Source: Darksidea phi
Taxonomy: Eukaryota; Ascomycota; Dothideomycetes; Pleosporales; Lentitheciaceae
DNA: 64,000 nucleotides
Direction of reading: 5' to 3'
Assembly: GCA_030770425.1 (NCBI GenBank)
Contig: JASJFT010000221.1
Location: 1 to 64,000 of the forward strand
Below are positions 1 through 13,451 of the stretch, piece by piece (positions within the stretch are counted from its first letter, which is position 1; the number at the start of each line of letters is the position of its first letter). The translations under genes were made by a program, and so were the position numbers. Under the pieces are notes generated by a model that made no database searches, was not told the origin of the DNA, and saw nothing but the letters and a program-made list of their open reading frames with translations.

Positions 1-2500
1 TTTATAGTATTCTATTAGGTTCTACTATAAATAGGAAGAAAGCTAAGCTTAATAAGCGCCCCCCGCTTATATAAGCTTCCCCTTTCTTTATAAATAAAAT
101 ACTCTTCTATAAAGATAGAGAGATAAATATAATTATCTAAAAAGAAGTAGTTAGAATTATTTATATTCTTAATAAGTATAGTAAGTACTAAGATATAGAG
201 AAGGTTATAGAACTATCTACTATATAGTTAGAAGAGTAATTAAGTACTATAGTAACTTAATAGTTAATTAAGAAGTAACTTAGGAGTACTAGATCTTAGA
301 ATCTAGCTTAAATAGATAGCTAGCTATCTAATTAGAAAATAAGGACCCTAGTAACTATATAGGTAATAAGTATAGCTAGTAGATTACTAAAAATATATAT
401 AGTATATAAGGAGTATATAGAACTTATATTTTCTAAGTTAAGTCTAGAGTTAAAGTTACTATCTAGTATCTAGAAGAGTTAGAGCTCTTTAGATAATCTC
501 TATATTCCCCGTATAAGATATAATACTAGAGAAATAGAACTATAAGAATTTAGCTCTTTAGTCTTAGTACTATAGAGCGTAATAAAAGATATCTCTTAAT
601 CTAGTAATATAGCTTCTAATACTATAGACGAAGTATTTAAGCGACCCCCTAAACGTACGTATAATAAAAAAAACTAAAAACTATTTATATATACGAGTCG
701 TAGATTATAAGAATAAAATTCTAATAATCTAGATATACTTAGAGATAGTAGAAGTAGAATATATATACTACTTAGTAATATAAATAGTAATCTAAATTAG
801 CTAGATAATATTCTAAATAAAGCTTCTATAGATTAAGTCCCTATAGATAAGAAGTTTAAGCTAATAATAGAATATAAGACTTTACTCTTTATAATTATAG
901 CCGCTATACTTCTAAAAAAATATTATAAATATTATAATAATCTACTAAAAGAGCTAGAAAAATAGAGGGATCTATATATATATTCTTATAAAAAGCTATT
1001 TATAGAAGCGGCTTATTAGAAAATATAAATACTTAAGAAGAAAGATATATAGGAAGTAGTAGAGTATAAAAAATAGATATAAAGACTACTTCTACTTAAA
1101 TAGATATTTACTTATAAATTTAATTAGAATAGATTCTTAATTAAGTATAAAGCTTATATCTATATATAAGACGATCTCTAGGCTAAGAATTTAATCTAGT
1201 TAATCTATACTATAATACTCGCTATATAATCTTTTTATATAATAATAATAATTATAGTATAGTTTAATCTAGAGGTATACTAGCTTAATATAGTTAGGGT
1301 CTTCTTAAATACTCGCTAAGATAACTAACCTAATATACTTTATAAGCTTTCTAATAGCTTTAAAGAATCTAGTAAATATATTAAGCTTAACTAAATACTA
1401 TATAGGCTACGTAACTTATTACTACTATAGTATAAAGAGTTCTTCTAAGCTCTAAAGGGTTTAGAACTTATAGTATTAAAAGAAAAGCTATATCTATTCT
1501 TTAATAAAGAGTAGTATATATTTATTCTATTCTACGTAGATAATATACTTATAGTATATTATATATTAGATAAGCTAGTTATATAAGTACTCCTTAGGTC
1601 GATTAAGATAAAGTATAGAATAGAAGATTATAGCTCTATTAAGTAGTTCTTAGGAGTATAAGTAATTAGGGATAGAGAAGTTTAAGTAATTAAATTAGTC
1701 TATAATATATATATTAATAAAATTATAAAGAAGTTCTTACTTACTAATATAGGAAGCTTCTTTATAATACTACTCTCGGACGAAGAGCTTATAAAGAATA
1801 TAAGAGAGATAATAAAATTATAGATTAAGATATACTAAAAGTATATAAAATTAATCCTATATATAGTAATTATACTCCGTCTTAATATAGTATTTATAAC
1901 TTTCTAGCTATTATACTATCTTATAAATATAAGTAAAGAGTACTTTATAGTAGTAGACTAGATAATTATATACCTATATAAAACGCGATATAAAAGTATT
2001 AGATATAATAGATATAATAATATATAGCTTCTTATATATAGGAATACTTTATTTATAAATAATTTAGAGACGAGATAATTATCTTATAGATATATTATTA
2101 TACTCTTTAAAGGACTTATACTATAGAAAGCTATAAGATAATCTATTATTACTATCTTTATAACTAAAGCTAAGCTACTCGCCCTAGAATATATTATAAA
2201 GAAATCCTTAGCTCTTAAGTATTTCTTTAAGGAACTTACTCTAGACCTAGATATTATATAGTAGATTTTCTATAATAATTAGTAGATAATCTAGTTTATT
2301 ATTAGAGAAAATAAGTAAATTACTATCTAACTATACTACGTAGATATATAAAATATATAGCTATATTAAGAGTATATTAAGAATATATTTAAAGTACTCT
2401 ACTTAAAAATAAGTAATATATTCGTAAATAGATTTATAAAGTACTTACTAATATAATAATTCTAGTACTTTAAGAAGTAACTAAATATTTAAGTATATAT
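1..2500 (+). mobile_element. Ty1/Copia retrotransposon pol relic (RIP-inactivated, 5' end outside window)
   Basis: Reading one frame through TAA/TAG stops gives the order of Copia pol: a reverse-transcriptase start (about 960-1130), a stretch like the Copia 'KARLV-GDLQ' segment (about 1140-1200), the RT core with the YVDD box read as Y-V-D-N at about 1533-1545, then RNase H (about 1900-2420), including a motif of the kind TKAxLLALE near 2160 and a terminal KAL-FQYFKKQL-like end (about 2430-2480). The second catalytic Asp of YVDD has become Asn, as expected for TG to TA. Integrase and gag would lie before the window start. No LTR could be delimited. It is certainly inactive. Copia assignment is by domain order and motifs seen in the translation. 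Confidence 0.75.
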
Positions 2501-4220
2501 TAGTATAGAAAAAAATAGAGAAATAACTAGTTAAAAAAGCTTATAATTTAAGGTTATAGGGAATCTTTATTCTCTCTTAATCTTATTAGGAAGTCCTAGA
2601 ACTTAGATAACTAGAAGGTTAACGAGCTCTTTTAGAAGCTCCTTAACCTACTAGTAATGAACTAGAAGCTCTAAGAGAGGGTTATCTTCCTATTTCTTCT
2701 TCTTCTACTTCTTCTTCTTTTCCTTCTTTTCTTTCTCCTTCTCTAAGCTAGTACTAGAAGAGAGTAGTATATATATAATAGTCTAAAGTCGGTATACCTT
2801 CTATATAGTATTAGTATAATTAAGAATATAGTATATAGAGCTTAGTATAAAGTTAAGAAATATAACTTATCTATTTATTACGAGTCTTAATAGCTACGAT
2901 AAGCTACTAGGCGAATAATAGGGCTATCTAGAGACTATAATATAATTAGTATAAGTATAATAATAGTAACTAGTATACTTCTAAAACTTATAGTATAAGA
3001 TAACTATATCTAAAGATATAATACTAGTAGTAGATACTACTAATTAATAAATTATAATACTCCCCTTTAAAGTATCTAGTAAGTACGAATTTTACGTACT
3101 TCTAGTAAGAGTATACTTAAAGTACTCTAGAAATATCCCTTTAAAGAGTAGATACCTTAGGTATAAATATAAATAGGGGAGAAGATATAGATATAGATAT
3201 AAATAAGTAGTATAAATAACTATAATTATAGCTAGAAGCTACTAGGATAATTAGAGTAGTTAAGTTATAAGTAAAGTAGATAGTAGTAGTATATATATAG
3301 GTAGTATAAGAATAAGTACTAGTCTATAAAATAGTTAATATTTAATTTATAAGAAACTTATAATAAGAGTTTAGAGAGAGTTTAAAGAAAAAAGGTAATA
3401 CTTATATAAGCTATTATAATATTATTCTAAAGAAGAGAGAAAGAGAAAGGTTAGTTTATAAAGCGTTTATTATTATCTATAAGTAATAAACGCTTATATT
3501 ATATAAGTATTAGAGATTTATATTTATCTAGAAAGCTTAACTAGCTTATCTAATAATAGTACTAGTATAAGTACTAGTACGTACGTACTATATACTATAA
3601 TTATATACTTAGTCGGCTTATTAGTAGGCGCGCTACTATATAGTATACCTAGAAGATATATCGTAATATCTAAGCTATATAGTACTAGGGATAACTATTC
3701 CTAAGCTCTAATAGATTAGAAAAGTAGTATCCTTATACTCCGATAGATCTATATAGGGAGAGCTAAGCTCTCTATTATAATAAATAGTAATCTTCCTTTT
3801 AATTTACTCCTAAGTAGCTCTAGTAAGCTCTCTTCTTTCCTCTATAGATAATAAGCTATAGAAGTCTTAGAACCTTTAGATATTATTAGAATTTAGAAGG
3901 AAAATAAAAAATAAGACTTAAATACTTATAAAGTAGAATATTATCTACTCTTATACCTAGGTAAGAGACGAAATAACTAAAGTACTAGACTAAGAAAAGA
4001 ATTATTAGTATATATATATAGATTATAATATAGTATAAAAAGAATTACTAAAGTAGTTAAACTACTATTAAATAGAATTATAAGAAAGAGAATATAACTT
4101 TAAGAATAAAGCTTTAAAGAAGAAAGTAAGTATTATAATCTTATATAAATTATAAGATATAGGATATTCTAAGAAAATTAAAAGCTAAGATAAGGACTTA
4201 GTTAGTAATCTAATATTATA

Positions 4221-4328
4221 TAATAATAATCTAGTTAATCTATATCTTAGTAAATAGAGTAAATAGAGTATAATTAATAATAATCTAGTTAATCTATATC
4301 TTAATAAATAGAGTAAGTAGAGTAAGAT
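4221..4328. repeat. Two-copy 54-bp direct repeat
   Basis: The segment starting taataataatctagttaat occurs at 4221 and again at 4275, the second copy followed by short gagta-rich repeats. The period is 54 bp, a multiple of three, so it may be an internal coding repeat of the surrounding decayed reading frame. Confidence 0.6.
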
Positions 4329-5467
4329 AAAGTAGGATAGATATAAGAGAGTAGAGGATCTTCTAGATTTTCTATCTTAATTCTTTATAGTTAATCTTTA
4401 GTTCTTTACCTAATATTTACGAATAAGATTAGATCTTTTTCTAAGTAGTTATTTTAGTAATAGAATTTATTAACTTAATCTTAATCTATTAAAAACTAAT
4501 AGTATAATAAATATTTTATTAGCTTTAATCTAAATTTTATATAAAGATATATATAATATATAATAGTAAGATATAATTAAGAAAATCTTATCTTATATAT
4601 AGCTTTTAATAAAGAGGTATAACTTTAAGTATAAGTAAAAAATCCTATATATATAATTATAACGCTAAAGTAGAGGTCTTTATATATAGTTCTACTTAAT
4701 TAAGCTAATATAATAAATAATAAGATAAGGACTAAAGGTCTTATATTAGAAGTATTAATCGATTACTATTTATAATACTAGATATAATTAGGAACTATAT
4801 AAAATATAAGATAATAAGAGTAAAAGTTTATATTAAGATAAACCTATAGTAAACTATCTAAAATAAAGAATAATCTAGAACGGCTAGTTATAGTTAAGAA
4901 TAAATAATATAGTTAATATTCGTCTATATATCTTCTTATTTACTAGATAGTACTATATCTATTCTTACTATATAAATATACTCTTAAATTATTATAGGTT
5001 ATTACTACTTATATCGTAGTATTAAATAAGAGTATATTCTTATCTTTATAATAATAGAAGAATAGTATAAAGGCTTTATTCTCTTCTATTTAAATTACTC
5101 TTCTAGTTATACTTTACTATCTTTAATATACTTTTACTATCTTTAATATACTTTAATATATATTATCTTATTTCCCTATTAATATATATAGTAATTAATC
5201 TAGTATAGTAATTAGTAAAATTAAAGAATCTACTATTTATTATATATTTAAGATAAGTACCCGTCTCGACGAAACTAAATATATCTATAGGTAAATTAAT
5301 TATAGTTAAATAACTTATAAATACTCGAATAATTATATAGAATAATAAAGAAATATTAATATATATAAGACTAGGTTTCTTAAGTTAGATACGATACTTA
5401 TATATAATAGTATTTCTTTCTTCTAATATTATTTCTAAATACTTTTTAATAATTAAATATTATATTT

Positions 5468-5932
5468 ATTTTATCTAGATTAACTAGCTCTAAATTCTTA
5501 ATCTTCTATTATTATCTATTTCTTACTATACTAATATAAAGTCTTCTTCTATCTAGCCTCTTATTCTTATTTTATCTAGATTAGCTAGCTCTAAATTCTT
5601 AATAGTTCGTTATTATCTATTTCCTACTATACTAATATAAAGTCTTCTTCTATCTAGTCTTTTATTTCTATATAGTCTCTTATTTCTATATAGTCTCTTA
5701 TTTCTCTTTAGTCTTTTATTTCCCTCTAGTCTCTTATTCCCGTATAGTCTCTTATTCCTCTTTAGTTTCTTATTTCCCTCTAGTCTCTTATTCCTCTTTA
5801 GTCTCTTATTTCTCTCTACCCTCTTATTCCTATTTTATCTAGATTAGCTAGTTCTAAATCCTTAATATTTTATTATTATCTATTTCCTATTATACTAATA
5901 TAAAGTCTCTCGTTTAGCCTCTTATTCCTACT
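5468..5932. repeat. Compound tandem repeat array
   Basis: A roughly 100-bp unit beginning ttttatctagattagctag occurs about three times (near 5468, 5571 and 5831). Between the second and third copies lies a shorter array of about ten units of 16 to 18 bp built on tagtctcttatttc (about 5655-5830). The whole array is pyrimidine-rich on the plus strand and RIP-altered. It looks like a minisatellite, not coding sequence. Confidence 0.6.
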
Positions 5933-6416
5933 TTAAGCCCTAATAGCTCTCTAATATATTAATATAAATCGAAATCGATAATAATAGAATTAGTTCTATT
6001 TATAATAATATTAGTAGAATTAATATTATAGTAGATAAATTCTAGATTATATAGATATTTAATACTATTCTTAATACCTTAGAGATAACTATTAATATTA
6101 ATAGTATACCTATTCTTTATCTACTCTAATAAATTCTTCCTATACTATACGAAATAAAGACCTATTATATAACTATCTCTTACCCTATATCTAAGGTAAT
6201 AAGTAATATTAGAATAGAAGTATATCTTTAAGACCTCGTATACTTTAATCTTATCTAAAAGAAGACTAGTAATATTAGTTAAAGCTTTTATATCGTTATA
6301 ATATATTAAGCTTAGTTCTTTAATATAATAATCTTAAAGTAATAGTTTAGGAATATATATATAATAGTATAAGAATTATAGCTATATTTATAAAATTAAA
6401 ATAAATATAATTAAGA

Positions 6417-6865
6417 TATTACGAACCAAATATATACTACGGGATAGTAGTAAGAGGAGCTACTAGAGATTAAACCTATTACTAGCTCTAATACGGAATA
6501 CGATAACTATAACTATAGTATAAATAATAATTAGTATAGACGACTTTACTAGGAAGTTATATAATAGATCTATAGATCTATAGAACTTAGTAAATATAGA
6601 TCTATAGAGCTATAGATCTATAGATTAGTAGATCTACGTAAGCGTAGAGCTATAAATCCTATAGATCTAAGGAAACCAAATTAATATATAAAGACTATAA
6701 ATCTCCTAGATAGTTTTCTCTTATAGTTAATTTTAAATCTAGATTAATCCTTACCTATTAACGTAATTAAACTATTACCTACTTATTCTAACTCCTTCTT
6801 TCCTATCTTAAGTATAAACCCTAAACGAGGCTAAATAACCTATTAGGCCCGGACCTCGTTTAATA
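6417..6865 (+). repeat. 5' LTR of element 1
   Basis: It is 449 bp, identical in length to the 3' LTR and alignable end to end without gaps by eye. Differences from the 3' LTR are transitions, mostly CG in one copy against TA in the other. It ends tttaata, immediately before the putative primer-binding segment starting ccttaactatc. Confidence 0.9.
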
Positions 6866-7019
6866 CCTTAACTATCTAGTAGGTAGGAATAGCTAACTAC
6901 GATGGTAGAAGAAGGAACCTAATAAAGTAGAGCGGCGTAGCTACTAACTTAAGGCGAACCCTTAGAGGTAGAAAGTTATAGGAAGTTTAGTTCCCTAAAA
7001 GGTAGTATAACTATAAAAA

Positions 7020-10000
7020 ACTTTAAAAGAGTTATTAAGAATTAATATATATTTAAGAAAAGAGAAGATATATTAGAAGTCTAACTTACGGAGTTAACCG
7101 TTTAACTTTAGAGATATATAAGTAAATTATTAAAGCTTAAAGAACTAGAAAAGTTTAATAGAACGAGATTAAAACTTAGAGGATTTCTAGCTAATATAGT
7201 AATTTACCTTAACCTTAATAGAATAAAACTACCTATTAAGAGTAATAAAGTATTATTTATAGCCGCCTAGTTTATAGGGAAGACTATTACCTAGTTTAAA
7301 ATGTATCTAAACGAATAACTATAACTACTAGAGGCTTAGTAAAGTAACGAAATAAAGACTATTTTCTTAAGTTACGAGTACTTTAAGAATAAGTTACGTA
7401 TTACCTTTAGAAATATTAATTTAAAAAGGTTAGTAGAATAGAAAATTATACGCCTTAAGTAGACGAAATTCGCTATAACCTATACGTCTAAGTTCGAATA
7501 ACTCGCTATAAAGATCTAATAGGGAGAGATAGCCCTTATATTATAATACTACGAAGGACTAAAAGATTATATCTATTATAAAATAATTCGGATAGAACGA
7601 CCCTAGACTATAAGAGGACTAATTAAATAAGCTATTAAGATCGACGATAACCTCTATCTCTAGAACTTAAAGAGAAAGGGGAAGGTTAAATTCTATAAAA
7701 AGAAGAAGGAAGAAAAGTATTATGGACTAGAGGTAATAGTCCTAGGGGCTAGCTTAGAGCCTAAGAAAAAGAAATAGAACCTTAAGAAATAAGAGCTCTA
7801 CGAGAAATAAGTATACTTTAAGTATAAGAAGTAAGAATACTTAGTAAAAGACTATAGATTAGGTCCGAGAAAAGAAAAACCTCGATATACCTAATAGGGT
7901 AAAAAGAATAGAGTAGCTACGATATAAGAATATAATACTATATATTAGACGACTTATATACGTAATTAGTATAAGACGTACTATAAAGCTAAGTTAAATA
8001 CTAGCTATTAGCTATAGAAATAGTAGGTAGCTATAATTCGGGAGTCTTAAAGGAGAGTTTCGTTCTTACTAGAAGTATAAGAAGAAGTACCCGAGAAAGA
8101 CTTATTTACGGAGTAGGAAGACTTTAATAATATCCTAGATACGCCGTTATAAATAATTAATAATAGTAATAAATTCTTAGAACTAGAAGATAAAAATCTA
8201 GTTACTATATATAAAAACGTTAGATATCTATAGATAATTCGACTATCTAAAGAAGAAATAGGACTAGTACTAGAACTCGATATAACTTATACTTAAACCC
8301 TATAGTTTATAGAGAAAACTATAATATCTATAATAATATAGGAGATTTATAAAGAATAGTCTAGATCTTACCTAATATACCGACCATTTAAAGATTTTAA
8401 ATAATAGGTTAAATAGAACTTTATTATTATAGACCTTATACCTAATTAAAAAATCTAGAAAGAAATACGGTATATTATAAAAATAGTTAATAAAGAATAA
8501 CTATAATATATAGTAATTAAATAATAGATTTCTATATAGATAATCTCTATAAAGTATAACGATTAGAGATATAAGGTTAATCTAGAGGACGACCTATAAT
8601 ACGAAATAAGATATTTAGTATATTTTAAGATTATATAGATCTCGTATATATAAAAAGAATATCGACTCTATAAAGGAGTAAAATAGAAAAATAATTACTA
8701 TCCCGTAAAGAATTATAATAAAAGGACTATCTAAGTAATTATACTAGAGGTAGTATATAGATAATAACGATTTAAGAATTAACGACGAAAAGGATATATA
8801 TAAATTATACTAGGACTACTTCTACCTTTAAACTATATCCTAGGAAGACTATAGTATAAATACCTAGAGAATAAATACCTAAAGTATATTTAAACTAAAA
8901 TTAATATAAAGTATTAGCTAAAAAAGATAAGAGTTTAAGGAACTAAAGGATAGGACTATATCTACCTCTATAGAACCTACTAGGAAAAGAAAATTATTAC
9001 CTTAATTAATAGTAGAGCTACTCGAAACTTTATTAGTAAGAACTTTATTTAACGAAAGAAGATCCCCTAATAGAAGAAATAATACCCTAGTATAGTATAT
9101 ACTATTAAAGGAGAACCCTTTAACGAACCTACGATATACGAAACTAAAGGTAAACTTAGTCTATAGGGATAGAAGAAAGAAAACGAGATACTTAATATAA
9201 TTAAGATATTAGAAGACTAGGATATAATCTTAGGAATACTATAGCTCTAGGAAGCTAATTCTTAAATTTAATAGACGAACTAATAAGTATTATTCCTATA
9301 ATAGAATCTAGACGTAACTTAAGAAGAAAATAATAATATTCTAGAACGATATAAAAAATAGGAAGAATTATTTATAGAATTAGAGAAAAGTTTATCCTAG
9401 TACTAGTCCTAGGACTACGTAATCCTACTATAAAAAGGAAAAACTCTAGAATTTAGACTAATTTATAAGCTAATTAAAGAAAAGGAAAAGATTATAATAA
9501 AATACCTCGAAGATAACCTTATAAAAAAGTATATTTAATACTCGAATTTACCTATAGGATACCTAGTTCTTTTCGTACCTAAAAAGGGTACTACGGAATT
9601 ATAACTATATATTAATTACCGAATACTTAACGATATTACGATTAAGAACTAATACCTCCTACCTTTAATATTAGAAATATAAGATTAATTAAGAAAAGTT
9701 AAATAGTTTATACGACTAGATATCCGGAATATATATTACTAGATTAGAATTAAAAAAGGCGAAGAATAAAAAATAGCTTTTAGGACTAAAAAAGGACTAT
9801 ATAAGTACTAAGTAATACCTTTTAAACTTACTAATATATCTACGATATTTTAGGAATAGATTAATAATATTTTATAAAACTATCTCGACTAGTTTATAAT
9901 AATATATTTTAACAATATTCTAATCTATTCTAAAATAGAAAAGAAATATAAAGAATATATAAAGAAAGTCCTATAGATACTTAAGAAAATATAACTATAC

Positions 10001-12260
10001 CTTTATCCGCGAAAATATAAATTCTATATATAAGAAATAGAGTTTCTAGGATTTATTATTAGACTAGGAGAAATTAAAGTAGACCTATAATAAATCGAGA
10101 AAGTTAAAGAATAGCCTATACCTAAGAATCTTAAGGAACTATAATCGTTTTTAGGATTCTATAATTTCTATTAAAAACTAATACTATAATAGAGCGTAAC
10201 GATAGTACTACTTATATAACTTATAAGAAAAGACTAACTCTTTAAATAAAGGGAAAAGTACTAATAAGCTTTTAAAAAGATTAAAGAATAGTTTATAAAA
10301 GAACCTATAATTAAGATATATAACCCTAAAGAACTATCGATTATTAAGATAGATATATTAGACTATATAATAGAAGTAGTACTACTATAGAAGGATAATA
10401 AAGATAACCTTAGACTAGTATACTACTTCTTACGAAAGATATTACTAGCTAAACTTAACTACGATATTTATAATAAAAAGTTATTAGTAATTATTAAAGC
10501 TTTAAAGGAATAGAGATCTAATCTATAAGAATCTAAATACTCTATTATAATCTATATAGACTATAAGAACCTAATAGGATTCTTAACGAATAAATCTTTA
10601 ATTAAAAGATAAATATAATAGGTATAAACCCTCGTAATCTACGATATTAAGATCGTATATACTAAAGGATTAGAAAATAAACGAGTAGACGCGCTTAGTA
10701 GAAGACCTAACTACTAAAGAACGGAGAAACCTAGTATAGCTATTCTTAAGCTATAACCGAACGAAACGATTACCTATAATCGCTCTAAACTAGTAGAAAT
10801 ACGAGAAATAACGCTTAAATTAAAAGGAAATAAATAGACCTAATAGATTCGTATAGCTACTATAGAAGTAATAGATAAACGAAACGAGATCTAAGGAGTA
10901 ATCTAAGAAAAGAATAAAATTATCTATATATTCTAAAAAGTCTATATACCTAAGGTAATAAGAAAAGAATTTATTAAATAATACTACGAGGTACTAGTAT
11001 ATAGATATTAGGGAGTAGAGAAAACTTTTAAATAACTAATAAGAACGTACTATTTTCTATATATAAGATAACTAGTAATATAAGTTCTCGTAGAATATAT
11101 AGACTACTATTATAATAAATATACTAGATACGTACCTTATAGAATACTATAACTAATAGAAAATATAAAAGGACTATAGAAGATTATTACTATAGACTTT
11201 ATTACGTAGTTACTACGTTCTAAGGAACTAATAATAGAAGTATTCTACGATACTATATTAGTAGTAGTAGATAAGTTTACGAAGTATATTTACTTTATTC
11301 TATATATAGATAAAGGAAATATAGTAGAATAGCTCGTCTATACCTTACTAAGATACGTATTTAACGAATATAGAATATTAGATAAAATAATCTTAAATAG
11401 AGACGTTAAGTTTATAGTAAGGTTTTAGTAAACTTTTATAGCTAAACTCGGAACTAAGTATAGTATATTAACCGTATATTATTCGTAGATAGACGGACTA
11501 ATAGAATAAATAAATTAAATAGTAGAATAATACCTTAGATATTATCTAAACTATTACTAGAATAATTAGGTTATACTTTTACTTATAGTATAATTTATAT
11601 ATAATAGTTCGTAATATAGTATAACGAAGATAATACCTTTCTTTATAAACTACGAAATTAAACTAAAAATATATAAGGAACCTAGGTAACTTTAGTCTTA
11701 TAGCTAGAATAGAGAAGAAATAATAAAAATTATTCTACAAATATACTAATAGCTTAAGAAAGACGTAGAATTCCTTTAAAATAGAATAAGTAAATACTAC
11801 GATAAAAAATAAAAAGAAGTACCTACTTTTAAAGAGGGAGAAAAGGTATAATTACTATAAAAGAATATTAAGAGTAAGCGACCTAATAGTAAACTAGACT
11901 ATACTAAGATCGGACCCTATAAAATTAAGAAATAAGTCTTATCTATAAACTACTAACTAAGATTACTCTCGTAAATAAAAATCTATCCTATATTCTATAT
12001 TAGCTTATTAAAAAAAGTACTATAAGATACTAAACTAGTAGTATACGAAGTAGATATATATAGAGAAGATAATAAAGAATAGAAAGTAGAAAAAATCCTA
12101 GATAAAGATATTAGAAATAGAAAAAACTACTATCTAATTTAATAGTAGGAAATAGATAAGAATAGAAAACTATAAGAACGAACCTAAGAACTCGAAGATA
12201 ATCTTAATTATCCTAAGAAGCTTATAGAGTACTAAAACTATAATCCTAAAGGAAATCCAA
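7020..12260 (+). pseudogene. gag-pol relic of element 1
   Basis: Read through TAA/TAG, the frame shows a gag zinc knuckle of CCHC type at about 7801-7860 (now Y-F-K-Y...Y-L-V-K-D-Y, with Cys and His positions lost to TG>TA and CA>TA). Further on it shows a retropepsin active site at about 9000-9030 read as N-S-R instead of D-S-G, and RT at about 9540-10090 with its catalytic box read F-N-N at 9905-9915. RNase H lies at about 10330-10710, ending in a K-R-V-D-A-L-S-R-R motif, integrase at about 11080-11960, and a chromodomain-like tail at about 12080-12250. No indels are needed to follow the frame. Domain limits are approximate. Confidence 0.85.
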
Positions 12261-12409
12261 AGATAAGATAAGTTTACCTTATAGTAAGTCGAGAAGACTA
12301 GTATTATTTATAACGTAATACGAGATATTTAATAAACTAAGAGGAATAATATTATCTATAACGTTATAAGCGGTATTTAAAGCGATTAGAGAGACCTTTA
12401 GATCTTCCT

Positions 12410-12660
12410 ACTACCCTAGCTACCGGAGCTCTTCCTCCTTAGTATTAAGTTTAGTCTTAAGGATACGAGACTATCTAGCTACCTTCTTATTAAGAAACTC
12501 TTTCTATTTCTTTAAACGTTAAACCCTCGCCTATATATTAGATAATTCTTAACTAAACTTAGCTATATAATAAAGTAGTTTCTTATAACGTTCTTTAACT
12601 ACCTATAACTAAGCTTAAAGTTTCTCTTATAAATAGTTAACGGATCGCCCTAATATATAT
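12410..12660 (-). pseudogene. Antisense coiled-coil reading frame in element 1 (between chromodomain and 3' LTR)
   Basis: On the minus strand one frame reads as a Lys/Glu/Gln-rich coiled coil of about 80 residues. It starts with a segment like G-R-S-V-N-Y-L-x-E-K-L, includes V-V-K-E-R-Y-K-K-L-L, and ends in K-T-K-L-N-T-K-E-E-E-L-R. All interrupting stops are TAA or TAG, consistent with former CAA/CAG. The related element on the right flank has a matching frame at the same place with R-S-I-N-R-I-E-E-R-L. I recognise no family. It may extend further upstream (towards 12960), where I could not fix the frame. Antisense ORFs are known from some plant Gypsy elements; relation to those is not shown. 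Confidence 0.5.
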
Positions 12661-13002
12661 AAGCCTATATATATAAATTATAGTTAAAAATAGATACTTA
12701 GCTATAGAAACCTCTAATAACTAATACGAATTTCGTACGTTTACGCGAATATAAGCCTCGTAGTATTTACTTTTATTAGAAGAGATAATATAGGGCGTCT
12801 CTAGCCTACTATACCGAGGGTAAGGAAATATTTTAGAACTATTACGACTAATACGATTAATAAGTATAAGACGTTCTTTAGTTTTATAGAAAACTATAGA
12901 GAAAAAAGGGTATAACTTAAGAAAATCCTAAGCTAACGCTAATATAGCCGAATACCGGATTTAAAATAACCTCCGAGCCGAAGGTTTAGAGAGGGGAGAT
13001 AG

Positions 13003-13451
13003 TATTACGAACTAAATATATACTACGGGATAGTAGTAAGAGGAGTTACTAGAGATTAAACCTATTACTAGCTTTAATATAGAATACGACGACTATAACT
13101 ATAGTATAAATAATAATTAGTACGGACGACTTTACTAGGAAGTTACGTAATAGATTTATAGATCTATAAGACTTAATAAATATAGATCTATAGAGCTATA
13201 GATTTATAGATTAGTAGATCTATATAAGTGTAGAGCTATAGATCCTATAGATCTAAGGAAACCAAATTAATATATAAAGATTACGAATCTCCTAGATAGT
13301 TTTCTCTTATAGTTAATTTCGAATCTAGATTAATCCTTACCTATTAACGTAATTAAACTATTACCTACTTATTCTAACTCCTTCTTTCCTATCTTAAGTA
13401 TAAACCCTAAACGAGGCTAAATAACCTATTAGGCCCGGACCCCGTTTAATA
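13003..13451 (+). repeat. 3' LTR of element 1
   Basis: It is 449 bp, preceded by the purine tract gagaggggagatag and followed directly by the target duplication taaga. It carries one leftover TG (near 13229) where the 5' LTR has CG (near 6643). Confidence 0.9.

Larger units (their letters stand above)
2501..6411. other. RIP-altered sequence of unknown origin
   Basis: This stretch has the same CA/TG-poor composition as its surroundings. A plus-strand frame from roughly 2790 to 4900 reads as plausible protein if TAA/TAG stops are taken as former Gln codons, with a basic, Gln- and Asn-rich character, but I do not recognise a domain in it. It could be an extra retroelement ORF or a decayed host gene. 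Two tandem-repeat patches inside it are listed separately. Nothing else is identifiable. Confidence 0.4.
6417..13451 (+). mobile_element. Complete Ty3/Gypsy chromovirus (element 1), RIP-inactivated
   Basis: The element is bounded by two 449-bp LTRs and by the 5-bp target duplication taaga at 6412-6416 and 13452-13456. LTR ends read tatt...aata, consistent with RIP-altered TG...CA ends. A purine tract (12989-13002) directly precedes the 3' LTR. Domain order on the plus strand is gag with zinc knuckle, protease, reverse transcriptase, RNase H, integrase and chromodomain, as in chromoviruses. Length is about 7.03 kb. Coding is destroyed by TAA/TAG stops and by loss of catalytic residues. A related copy (47087-62140) lies on the right flank. 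A reading frame on the opposite strand sits between the chromodomain and the 3' LTR. Confidence 0.92.

Noticed and set aside
5655..5830. Regular short repeats resembling a CRISPR array
   Set aside because: Units are contiguous without unique spacers and lie in RIP-altered eukaryotic DNA; a minisatellite.
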